Source of the DNA: a virus | Direction: 5' to 3' (one strand) | Length of the DNA stretch: 37,982 nucleotides | Virus record (IMG/VR): IMGVR_UViG_3300046616_000024 | Location: 1 to 37,982 of that record | In this document: positions 29,984 through 35,985 of the stretch, one piece after another | Layout of the letters: each line of letters opens with the position of its first letter | Position numbering within the stretch: position 1 is the stretch's first letter | The notes under the pieces: generated by a model | Seen by the model: the letters and a program-made list of their open reading frames with translations, nothing else | Told to the model about the DNA's origin: nothing | The model's database searches: none | Position numbers and translations under genes: made by a program

Positions 29984-30665
29984 CGTCCGCGCTGTCTACT
30001 GCACCCTTCGTGCTGCCTGCAGTTTCTTCCGGGAACTCTTCATCGCTGCTCGCTTCGTAGCCAGCTTCTGCGCCAAAGCCGAAGCTCGATGCGCTGCGCG
30101 AACCCTCAGATACGAGGTCGATAACCTGCACCGCCTGCAAGCGGAGGCTGAGGCCTGCTGCCCCCGTGCCCGGAATAAAGTACGGGCTCGCTTGGAACGA
30201 GACCTTTCCGATTGTGCCGCCCCAGATGTTCGGAACGTTCTTCAGAACCGTGCCCTTAGCATCGAACACCGAGGGCTTCCGCGTCCACGCATCACCCTTC
30301 TTGTTCTTGCCGCTCGCGGTCATCTTGAATTTGAAGATGAGGTTGCCGGTGGGCTCTTCCGTGTCCTTATCGTACTCGGTGGAGAAGAGGTCATTGCGCG
30401 TGACTTCTTTGAGCTTCTTACGGCTGCCAATCGGGAGCTTCTCGAATTCCTCTTCAGCAGCTTCGATGGCCTTCTCGTATTCCTTGGTCAGCTTGTCGAT
30501 GAGCGGCTGCGCTTCGTCTTCCGTCAGCACAAGGCTAACCTTGTATTCACCTGCGGGCTTCGGGAACTTCTCGTTGCCGTAATCGGGCTTCGAGAGGGCC
30601 GGGAACTGGAACGTGCCTGCGGGGGTCGTGCCTTGGAAAATCTTGGGTTTCTTATCGGTTGCCAT
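29967..30665 (-). CDS. Single-stranded DNA-binding protein (gp2.5-like)
   Basis: A 232-residue protein, the same length as T7 gp2.5. It begins with a Lys-rich segment and [31 protein letters not shown], the typical opening of the OB-fold of this family, and ends with an acidic tail and terminal Phe (DSADDDIEF), which in T7 contacts polymerase and helicase. It lies beside endonuclease I and the primase/helicase as in T7. The ATG at 30665 follows a TAA by one base. Confidence 0.93.
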   Translation of the reverse strand: MATDKKPKIFQGTTPAGTFQFPALSKPDYGNEKFPKPAGEYKVSLVLTEDEAQPLIDKLTKEYEKAIEAAEEEFEKLPIGSRKKLKEVTRNDLFSTEYDKDTEEPTGNLIFKFKMTASGKNKKGDAWTRKPSVFDAKGTVLKNVPNIWGGTIGKVSFQASPYFIPGTGAAGLSLRLQAVQVIDLVSEGSRSASSFGFGAEAGYEASSDEEFPEETAGSTKGAVDSADDDIEF

Positions 30666-30818
30666 TTAGATGCCTTGGTTGGTGAGGTTGAACATGCGTT
30701 GCTCTTGGTCCACGTTGATGCCCTCATTGAGCATCGTGTGGAGCAGCGGTTGGGGGAGTGCGCGGGCTGCTGCCCAGTGGGCTTCTGCTTGGCAGATGAG
30801 GTAGTCGTGGTAGGTCAT
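30666..30818 (-). CDS. 50-residue hypothetical protein before SSB
   Basis: MTYHDYLICQAEAHWAAARALPQPLL ... NVDQEQRMFNLTNQGI. The ATG at 30818 overlaps the upstream stop (ATGA), and its TAA ends immediately before the SSB start codon, so it fills its gap exactly. The sequence is helical and neutral. No family recognised. Confidence 0.65.
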   Translation of the reverse strand: MTYHDYLICQAEAHWAAARALPQPLLHTMLNEGINVDQEQRMFNLTNQGI

Positions 30819-31153
30819 TCCTGGTATGCCTCTTTGTAGGCCGCATCAAAGATGGGGTCCAGTAGGGTGTTCACAGCTCTCTGGGTTAGCTCGAAGGTCG
30901 TGAGGCTAGCGATGCGGCCATGCGAACCCATCGCAGCTTCTGCAACCTGAAACGGACGGTTAGCTACAGCACCCAGAGCCATCAACTCTTCGCGGGTGTT
31001 GACCTTGATGTGGAACACGCGGGGCTGGAACTGCGGCTTCTGTGCCTCTTTCAGTTCAGCCTTAAGCTGTTCGATGGACTGCTCGTGGTTGCAGATGTAC
31101 TGCTCATGCGCGGCAATCGACTGCTTGATTGCAGTGATTTTCAGTTCGTTCAT
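30815..31153 (-). CDS. Hypothetical protein with N-terminal coiled coil
   Basis: A 112-residue protein. Residues 1-40 (MNELKITAIKQSIAAHEQYICNHEQSIEQLKAELKEAQK) form a likely coiled coil; the rest (FHIKVNTREELMALGAVANRPFQVAEAA ... AAYKEAYQE) is a small alpha/beta domain I do not recognise. ATG at 31153 overlaps the previous stop, with AAGGAGA upstream. Confidence 0.7.
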   Translation of the reverse strand: MNELKITAIKQSIAAHEQYICNHEQSIEQLKAELKEAQKPQFQPRVFHIKVNTREELMALGAVANRPFQVAEAAMGSHGRIASLTTFELTQRAVNTLLDPIFDAAYKEAYQE

Positions 31154-31290
31154 GCTTGGTCTCCTTGGGGTTCTTGTTCAGCGGCTTCGAGTTCCAGTGC
31201 GAGGACCGAGCGGTACTCATAGAGAGCATCGATTTGGCCGTCCACGCGCTGCAGTTCTTGCAAGATGCCGGTAATGAGCGGTTCGTTCAC
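31150..31290 (-). CDS. 46-residue hypothetical protein, GTG start
   Basis: MNEPLITGILQELQRVDGQIDALYEYRSVLALELEAAEQEPQGDQA when read from GTG at 31290: one amphipathic helix. GTG overlaps the upstream stop as GTGA and its own stop overlaps the next ATG. The exact fit between neighbours supports it; function unknown. Confidence 0.6.
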   Translation of the reverse strand: MNEPLITGILQELQRVDGQIDALYEYRSVLALELEAAEQEPQGDQA

Positions 31291-31547
31291 TTCAGTTCAC
31301 CTTTAACGTAATCGCGGAGGGCCTTGGTCTCCCGCGTAAAGAACCCATCGGCATCCTTAGCCACCCTCGTGGCCTTGCTGATGAGTTCGCTTGGGTCCAA
31401 CTTGAGCTCCTCGCAGATGACCGTGAAGAGCACCGCTACGCCAGCCACCTGCTTGTGTCGCGGGTAGCTTTGGATGGCCGATACGGCTGCGTATGCGGAC
31501 TCCACGGCGTGGAAGGAGATGATTGAGTTGAGCTTGTCCTTGTCCAT
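31287..31547 (-). CDS. Hypothetical helical protein
   Basis: An 86-residue helical protein (MDKDKLNSIISFHAVESAYAAVSAIQSYPRHKQVAGVAVLFTVICEELKLDPSELISKA ... RDYVKGELK). The text PRHKQVAGVAVLFTVICEEL could be a buried helix. ATG at 31547 overlaps the preceding stop (ATGA). No family recognised; the position is in the small-gene cluster after promoter P3. Confidence 0.7.
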   Translation of the reverse strand: MDKDKLNSIISFHAVESAYAAVSAIQSYPRHKQVAGVAVLFTVICEELKLDPSELISKATRVAKDADGFFTRETKALRDYVKGELK

Positions 31548-31717
31548 CAGTTGATGAGTCCTTGTGTGCGCAGCTCGAAGTCAGCCTTCATAGCCGCGAA
31601 TGTCACGAAGCCATGCTTACGAGCAAAGCGGTTCAACTTGCGGGTGTGCTTCGCGCCTTCACGCTTGCCGCCTACGGTGGACAAGGTGCGGACTACTGCT
31701 ACAGCTTTGGATTTCAT
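31547..31717 (-). CDS. 56-residue basic protein, first gene after promoter P3
   Basis: MKSKAVAVVRTLSTVGGKREGAKHTRKLNRFARKHGFVTFAAMKADFELRTQGLIN, very rich in Lys and Arg. ATG at 31717 has AAGGA about nine bases upstream, and the stop overlaps the next ATG. It is the first product expected from promoter P3, about 40 bases downstream of the predicted start point. The basic nature suggests nucleic acid binding; this is inference. Confidence 0.7.
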   Translation of the reverse strand: MKSKAVAVVRTLSTVGGKREGAKHTRKLNRFARKHGFVTFAAMKADFELRTQGLIN

Positions 31718-31749
31718 GAGGTGGTCCTTGGGGGAAATTTGGGACAGCG

Positions 31750-31777
31750 GTTTGGTTCTGCGAGAGTGAGGGTTTAG
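31750..31777. repeat. 28-base direct repeat, copy 1 (contains promoter P3)
   Basis: Identical over all 28 bases to 32465-32492. The two copies flank the terminator and methyltransferase gene as a 715-base unit. This copy supplies the last two sense positions and the TAA stop codon of that gene as well as promoter P3. Confidence 0.93.
31758..31776 (-). promoter_or_regulatory. Phage RNA polymerase promoter P3 (DNA metabolism genes)
   Basis: Plus strand CTGCGAGAGTGAGGGTTTA, coding strand TAAACCCTCACTCTCGCAG. It overlaps the stop codon of the methyltransferase gene and faces the replication gene block. It shares its flanks with P2. Confidence 0.88.
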
Positions 31778-32418
31778 ACGCGGTTCGCTGCGAAGACAGC
31801 CCGAGCGAAGCCCATAGGGGTAGCGCTGCGGAAGTTCATGCGGTCCTCTCCGGGGGGCGCCATGTGGATGCGGTTGTCAGGAAGCCCCAGCGGTGTAGCC
31901 CACTGGCGCTCTGGCATGACGAAGCCATTACCCGACCAGAGGCAGGTGTTCTTCGTGTAGTTGTCCCCCGGGCACAGCGCGTTGAACTCCCAAGGGTGGA
32001 ATGAGTGCTGTGGTTTCCCGAAGATTCCCGAGAAGCCGCTTACGGGGTTCTCGAAGAACCATGGCGCCCCCGAGAGTTCGCCAATCATTCGGCACTGCTC
32101 GGCCACGATGGCTGCCTTGGCTTGGAAGTACGGGTCCTTCTTGCGCTTCTCTTCCCACCAGCGGGCACCAGATACGGCCACATCAGTGCAGGGAGGGAAG
32201 CCAGCCACGAAGGCCAGGCGGTCTTGCCTTACGAGCTCTCTGATATAGGAGAGGGTCAGTGCGTCAGCAATCACAGCCCCGATGCGGGTCACTTGGCCCA
32301 CCGTGGAGACTCCTCGGGGGTGCTGCGGGTCAACCAATACTGCGTGATAGCCCGCTGCCACCCACGGGTCCGTCATGTGCCCCGTGAGGTCACAGAGGGA
32401 CAGGATGGTGTCTCTCAT
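31774..32418 (-). CDS. Cytosine-C5 methyltransferase-like protein without target domain
   Basis: A 214-residue protein. Residues 5-31 (ILSLCDLTGHMTDPWVAAGYHAVLVDP) resemble the SAM-binding motif I and acidic strand of Dcm-type enzymes; VAGFPPCTDV at 71-80 is motif IV with catalytic Cys77; FFENPVSG at 121-128 takes the place of motif VI ENV. The large target-recognition domain is absent. I start at ATG 32418 (AGAGG eight bases upstream); the frame is open further only through the terminator and promoter. It may protect phage DNA against restriction or may be a non-methylating relative. It is flanked by 28-base repeats, so it may be a mobile module. Confidence 0.78.
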   Translation of the reverse strand: MRDTILSLCDLTGHMTDPWVAAGYHAVLVDPQHPRGVSTVGQVTRIGAVIADALTLSYIRELVRQDRLAFVAGFPPCTDVAVSGARWWEEKRKKDPYFQAKAAIVAEQCRMIGELSGAPWFFENPVSGFSGIFGKPQHSFHPWEFNALCPGDNYTKNTCLWSGNGFVMPERQWATPLGLPDNRIHMAPPGEDRMNFRSATPMGFARAVFAANRV

Positions 32419-32430
32419 AGGTGTTCCTCT

Positions 32431-32465
32431 GAAAATGAAAAACCCCCATCCGAAGATGAGGGCCG
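32431..32465 (-). terminator. Intrinsic terminator downstream of RNA polymerase (early terminator candidate)
   Basis: On the minus strand CCCTCATC pairs with GATGGGGG across TTCG (32462-32455 with 32450-32443), followed by TTTTTCATTTTC. It lies about 20 bases after the start point of promoter P2 and before the methyltransferase start. Its place after the RNA polymerase gene resembles T7 TE, which stops host RNA polymerase. Confidence 0.88.
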
Positions 32466-32492
32466 TTTGGTTCTGCGAGAGTGAGGGTTTAG
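32465..32492. repeat. 28-base direct repeat, copy 2 (contains promoter P2)
   Basis: Identical to 31750-31777. It lies between the RNA polymerase stop codon and the terminator. Confidence 0.93.
32473..32491 (-). promoter_or_regulatory. Phage RNA polymerase promoter P2
   Basis: Plus strand CTGCGAGAGTGAGGGTTTA. On the coding strand transcription should begin near 32476 and meet a terminator after about 15-35 bases, so P2 would give either a very short RNA or read-through into the methyltransferase gene. Confidence 0.88.
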
Positions 32493-32530
32493 CCATTGCG
32501 CATCAGAAACACATACGCAAGTGGAACGCC

Positions 32531-34963
32531 TCAGGCAAAGAAATACTCCGATTGGAGGACCAAATTCAAATCCAGGTTGCCCATCGGGGGCAGTTCGGGA
32601 ATCTCAGCGGCCAGCGCTTCAGGCAACTGGGCGACCAACTGAGCCTTGAAGTCTGCCAGCACATCTCCGCTGTACTGGTCCACGAACGCCTGACGGAGAC
32701 AATCGCGGAGAGCCTCAGCGGAACCCGCATGGCTGCCATAGCTATCGTGAATCATTGCGAAGTCCGAGATGCCTGCATCAATACAGTAGGCCACCGTGCG
32801 CATCATGTGGGCCGCATCGAGGGAGTGGATGAAGTTCGGGGAGATGCCTGCAGATTGCTTACGGCCATCCAGCTTATCACCGTCGCTCTTCAGCATGAGC
32901 TGCACACGGACACCAGCAACCACCATGTCCAGGCGCTTGCCCACCTGTTCGCGGTAGCTCTGGAGCACCAGCAGACCACTCGGGGTATTCCAGTGGACCG
33001 GGAGGCCGTTGGACGCTGCCACGCGAGCGGCTTCCTTCAGCCAGTCCATAGCCAAGTGAGCGGCCACCACCACCTTACCGATGGCCTGATAGTTCGTGTT
33101 GGCGAGGTACTGACAATCCTTCAGGTCAGCGGCAACTTCAGCACCGTCAGCCTTCATCTTCTGGAAGACACCCTCAATCTGCTGACACATCCCACGCTTG
33201 GTGGCACCGTAAGGCGTGGTCATGGTGTTGGGCTTGGAGAGCTTGCGGGTCATCTTACCGGCCCACTTCTGGCCCATCTCGATGCCTTCGTCAGCGTCAG
33301 CCTGCATCAGCATGTTGGCGGCCTTCGCCACTTCACTGTAGATGTCACTCGGCTTATCGCTGGGGACCAAGCCAACCGCAGCGCCCCCCACTTCATCCCG
33401 AAGGAGGGCCGAGAAGTTCTGCAGGCCATTGCAGGCGCCATCCCACGAGCACGGGAGGTGGCTTACGAAGTCCTCTTGATCCTTACCGAGGTCCGTGTGC
33501 ATCGTCAGGGCCAGCCACTCGTAGCAGAAGGCCAGGAACATGTACGGGCTGTCAGCATCGGCCCACCAGCGGGAACCATCCAGCGGGTTGATGGCGGCCT
33601 CCAGGATTTGGTCCTGATGGTCGATGACCCACTGCACCCGCTCATCGAAGGTGACCTTGTCGATGCCGAAGGTGTTGGCACCGTGGATGGCCAACCAGCG
33701 AGCACCATTGTCCCCCAGTGCTTTCCCTTCCGAGAACTGCAGGAGCGCCTTGTCGCTATCGGCACCCTGCGGGTTCAGGAAGGTAGCCACCGGGTACGCA
33801 CGGCCACGCCAGTCCAGATTGTGAACGTAGTAGAAGGCTTCGATGTTTTCGAACTTCTCGGCCATCCACAGCTTGCTGGACATCGAGGCCCGCTTGGATG
33901 CTGCGCGGATGTTGCCCTCATACACCTGTGCTGCCTGCTTCTTCCACGCCTTGAGCTCCTCCGGGTCAGGCGTATCGAGGTCAAAGGTCTTCGTAGGGAG
34001 GGGCATCGGGTCCCGGTGGGGCAGCTTACCGAGGCGGCCACCGTTGTCCCAGACTTCCTTCATCACATGCAGGATGGCCGTGTTGATGGCCCACGGGGTG
34101 TCTTGGAGGGCATTGACGGCCTTGTAGACCATCGGCATGGAGACCTGCTTCAGGTCCTCCAGGTAGTTTCGGTTGCCAGTCTTGATGAGCGGGAAGCGCA
34201 TCGGCTTGGTCAGGTAGCCACCACCGAACGGGCTGGTCCAGGGGCGCGGCTTGACCACCATAGGCATAGCCATAGGAGACATAAGGGCACACCGAGCGTG
34301 GCCGTTGGCGAGCCACTTGGCGGTTTCTTCAGTGGGAACCACGATGTGCGGGGTGTCATTGGCGCCACGGACGAAGGTCTGGACCTCCACAAGGCCCGTA
34401 GCTTCCTGAAACATCGAGATGAGGGCCATGCCCAAGCGCACCTTCTCTGACTTGCCCCACTTAATCGGCGTGATCTTCGCGTACTTCTGCTGAACGCGCA
34501 GGACGATGTGACGGTGGCGTTCGTCCCGTGAGTTCTCAATCTTCTTGAGGAGCTGGCGGTACAGAGCAGGCTCAGCCTTCTTGAGGTCATCGAAGTTGAG
34601 GCAGTCTTCGAGTCGATTGGCAATGTCACCAGCAACAGCACCGACCATAGACATGCTGGAGATGTGATTCATGACAACCTTGGCGGTAACAAATGCCACC
34701 AACTTGCGGTCGGGGAATTGATCCAAGAATCGCACCACGCCTACCGAACGGTTTGCCTTCCCAGACAGCCCTTCCTCGATGAATTTGTCAATGACAAGCG
34801 CAGTCGGCTCTACCGCAGCCTTAATCATCTGAAGCCCAGGCGGCATCGTATCTTCCCCCTGCTTCAGCGCTTCGTTATATCGCTTCATTCCGAGCCCGAT
34901 GCTCTCTTCTTCAAGTTCAATCTGGAGAGCGTTCAGGTCGAGGGTGGAAGTGTTTGCGGTCAT
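32531..34963 (-). CDS. Single-subunit DNA-directed RNA polymerase (T7 gp1-like)
   Basis: An 810-residue enzyme (T7 883). Catalytic residues: Asp508 in WDGACNGLQNFSALLRDEVGG (T7 Asp537), Lys577 and Tyr585 in KPNTMTTPYG (T7 Lys631, Tyr639), Asp740 in MIHDSYGS (T7 Asp812). The end NLDLNLVLQSEYFFA keeps the conserved Phe-Ala C-terminus. In the specificity loop (KRLDMVVAG), Asp679 aligns with T7 Asn748, the residue that reads promoter positions -10/-11; T3 has Asp there, which fits the CC found at those positions in the four promoters here. I choose ATG at 34963, with AGGGA eight bases upstream, over an open extension from 35029. A phage promoter and a host-type promoter lie upstream. Confidence 0.97.
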   Translation of the reverse strand: MTANTSTLDLNALQIELEEESIGLGMKRYNEALKQGEDTMPPGLQMIKAAVEPTALVIDKFIEEGLSGKANRSVGVVRFLDQFPDRKLVAFVTAKVVMNHISSMSMVGAVAGDIANRLEDCLNFDDLKKAEPALYRQLLKKIENSRDERHRHIVLRVQQKYAKITPIKWGKSEKVRLGMALISMFQEATGLVEVQTFVRGANDTPHIVVPTEETAKWLANGHARCALMSPMAMPMVVKPRPWTSPFGGGYLTKPMRFPLIKTGNRNYLEDLKQVSMPMVYKAVNALQDTPWAINTAILHVMKEVWDNGGRLGKLPHRDPMPLPTKTFDLDTPDPEELKAWKKQAAQVYEGNIRAASKRASMSSKLWMAEKFENIEAFYYVHNLDWRGRAYPVATFLNPQGADSDKALLQFSEGKALGDNGARWLAIHGANTFGIDKVTFDERVQWVIDHQDQILEAAINPLDGSRWWADADSPYMFLAFCYEWLALTMHTDLGKDQEDFVSHLPCSWDGACNGLQNFSALLRDEVGGAAVGLVPSDKPSDIYSEVAKAANMLMQADADEGIEMGQKWAGKMTRKLSKPNTMTTPYGATKRGMCQQIEGVFQKMKADGAEVAADLKDCQYLANTNYQAIGKVVVAAHLAMDWLKEAARVAASNGLPVHWNTPSGLLVLQSYREQVGKRLDMVVAGVRVQLMLKSDGDKLDGRKQSAGISPNFIHSLDAAHMMRTVAYCIDAGISDFAMIHDSYGSHAGSAEALRDCLRQAFVDQYSGDVLADFKAQLVAQLPEALAAEIPELPPMGNLDLNLVLQSEYFFA

Positions 34964-35049
34964 GATGGTATTCCCTAGTGGATGTCGGCAGCCAATAAAA
35001 ACGCCTCCTGCGTCGAACGCGGGAAGCATTGAAAGTTACTTTCCTACTA

Positions 35050-35065
35050 CGGTAAGACTATACCG
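35050..35065. promoter_or_regulatory. Inverted repeat upstream of RNA polymerase gene
   Basis: CGGTA and TACCG flank six bases in the gap between the HNH gene and the polymerase gene; on the minus strand the centre contains TATAGT, like a -10 element, but no good -35 partner is present. It may be an operator over a weak promoter. Confidence 0.35.
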
Positions 35066-35094
35066 CAAGTGATGCGCGAGTGGAACACTTTTAC

Positions 35095-35535
35095 TCAAAT
35101 ATGTGTCCAATTCTCGCGCCACTGAACTGCCTCAACGGTACGGACTGTGACCCCATATTCAGTAGCGATGACATCCCGGGCGCGTGCGTCCATCCGGATA
35201 GCCAGAACCTTCTCCTCGTTCAAGCGTGCGCGTGGATGTGCTGAGCCTTTCGGGTGCCGTTGACGGCCCTTCGCAATCTTGTCGGCTACGTTATCCGCAT
35301 TGGTCCCGATGAAGAGATGCTCCGGATTGACACAGCCGGGGTTGTCGCACTTATGCAGCACATGCCCTCCCTCAGGGATTGTCCCGTTGAAGACCCTATA
35401 GGAGAGCCGATGTGCCCCTTCGGATTTTCCTTGCACCTTTACGCGCCCATAGCCCTTCTGATTCTTACTCTTGGTCCAATTCCAGCACCCATTCTCTGGG
35501 TCAATCTCAACTCGTTCTTCGATGTAATTTTTCAT
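35095..35535 (-). CDS. HNH homing-type endonuclease upstream of RNA polymerase
   Basis: A 146-residue protein: N-terminal NGCWNWTKSKNQKGYGRVKVQGKSEGAHRLSYRVFNG, then HVLHKCDNPGCVNPEHLFIGTNADNVADKIAKGRQ, the HNH_3 pattern (His pair, CxxxxCVNPxHLxxGTxxxN), and a C-terminal helix-turn-helix-like segment (VLAIRMDARARDVIATEYGVTVRTVEAVQ). These freestanding homing nucleases insert beside conserved phage genes. I use ATG at 35535; a GTG at 35568 would add 11 residues, but neither has a clear Shine-Dalgarno. It lies between promoters and the polymerase gene, so it is in the early operon. Confidence 0.88.
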   Translation of the reverse strand: MKNYIEERVEIDPENGCWNWTKSKNQKGYGRVKVQGKSEGAHRLSYRVFNGTIPEGGHVLHKCDNPGCVNPEHLFIGTNADNVADKIAKGRQRHPKGSAHPRARLNEEKVLAIRMDARARDVIATEYGVTVRTVEAVQWRENWTHI

Positions 35536-35589
35536 GGTTGTGTATGTGTGTCTGCACCTTATGGTCACACCTGAGACATCAATCGATTA

Positions 35590-35618
35590 TCTATAGGGTG
35601 AATCTATCCATATTGCAA
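35590..35618 (-). promoter_or_regulatory. Host sigma-70-type promoter for the RNA polymerase operon
   Basis: On the minus strand TTGCAA and TATAGA are separated by 17 bases. The site faces the HNH and RNA polymerase genes and would allow host RNA polymerase to make the first phage polymerase. A second TATAGA (35632-35637) lies upstream without a good -35 partner. Confidence 0.7.
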
Positions 35619-35678
35619 ATAGATGAAGGAAATCTATAGGTCATTGATTCTGTGGTCTTCCCACAATACGGAACTTAG

Positions 35679-35699
35679 CCTAGCAGTACCAGTACTAGG
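35679..35699. promoter_or_regulatory. Palindromic operator-like sequence between the two promoters
   Basis: CCTAG and CTAGG frame a nested AGTAC-CA-GTACT palindrome. It lies between phage promoter P1 and the host-type promoter, a suitable place for a repressor site, but the binding protein is unknown. Confidence 0.4.
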
Positions 35700-35729
35700 A
35701 TAACTGCCAACAGGATGTCAGCGTTCGTC

Positions 35730-35748
35730 CTGCGAGAGTGAGGGTTAA
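35730..35748 (-). promoter_or_regulatory. Phage RNA polymerase promoter P1, upstream of its own polymerase gene
   Basis: Plus strand CTGCGAGAGTGAGGGTTAA, coding strand TTAACCCTCACTCTCGCAG. It faces the HNH and RNA polymerase genes, with no terminator recognised in between, so the phage polymerase would transcribe its own gene. Confidence 0.87.
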
Positions 35749-35800
35749 GGCCGTATGGGAATCAGAGGGAACAACAGGAGGGAGACTTTTGGAAAGAGCT

Positions 35801-35820
35801 TTGGTCACAAACTTGGTCAC
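35801..35820. repeat. Paired TTGGTCAC sites, left pair
   Basis: TTGGTCAC at 35801-35808 and 35813-35820, start-to-start distance 12. The pair occurs again with the same spacing at 36043-36062. Possible arm-type binding sites of the integrase or an accessory factor. Confidence 0.6.
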
Positions 35821-35985
35821 GCGTATGCGTAAGTGGATGTGCCAGATGGGGAAACTATCGTGTAACTGCCTGATTTACAACGGGTTCAAGTCGGTCATGA
35901 CATGCTCCTATGGCCGTTGCCCGAGGACGACCCATCCTGCTCGGACAGGTCACCAGACAGACACTTATTGTTTAAATTCAGAGAC

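Larger units (their letters stand above)
35536..35985. other. 450-base non-coding control and possible attP region
   Basis: No credible gene. Reading on the minus strand it holds, from right to left: an imperfect CCGAG/CTCGG inverted repeat (35921-35944), a pair of TTGGTCAC sites (35801-35820), phage promoter P1, an inverted repeat at 35679-35699, repeated ATCTATAGG sequences and a host-type promoter. It separates integrase from the RNA polymerase operon. Confidence 0.6.

Noticed and set aside
32419-32496. N-terminal extension of the methyltransferase from 32496.
   Set aside because: The added residues are encoded by the promoter and terminator; the ATG at 32418 has its own ribosome-binding site and the typical motif I follows at once.
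32375-34450. A 691-codon open frame on the plus strand.
   Set aside because: It lies entirely opposite the RNA polymerase gene, whose catalytic motifs are all intact, and its translation is low-complexity His/Arg/Leu-rich text without any domain.
34964-35029. Longer RNA polymerase start at 35029.
   Set aside because: The ATG at 34963 has AGGGA at good spacing and the extension (MLPAFDAGGVFIGC) has no counterpart in T7-like polymerases.
35020-35066. A sigma-70 promoter with -10 TATAGT just upstream of RNA polymerase.
   Set aside because: The hexamer at 17 bases upstream is TTCCAC, a poor -35 match; kept only as an inverted repeat.
35868-35900. GGGTTCAAGTC, resembling a tRNA T-arm, and TTGTAAATC on the other strand, resembling a tRNA-Tyr anticodon loop, as an attP core.
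   Set aside because: The flanking bases cannot form the T-stem or the anticodon stem, and no 3' acceptor sequence follows.
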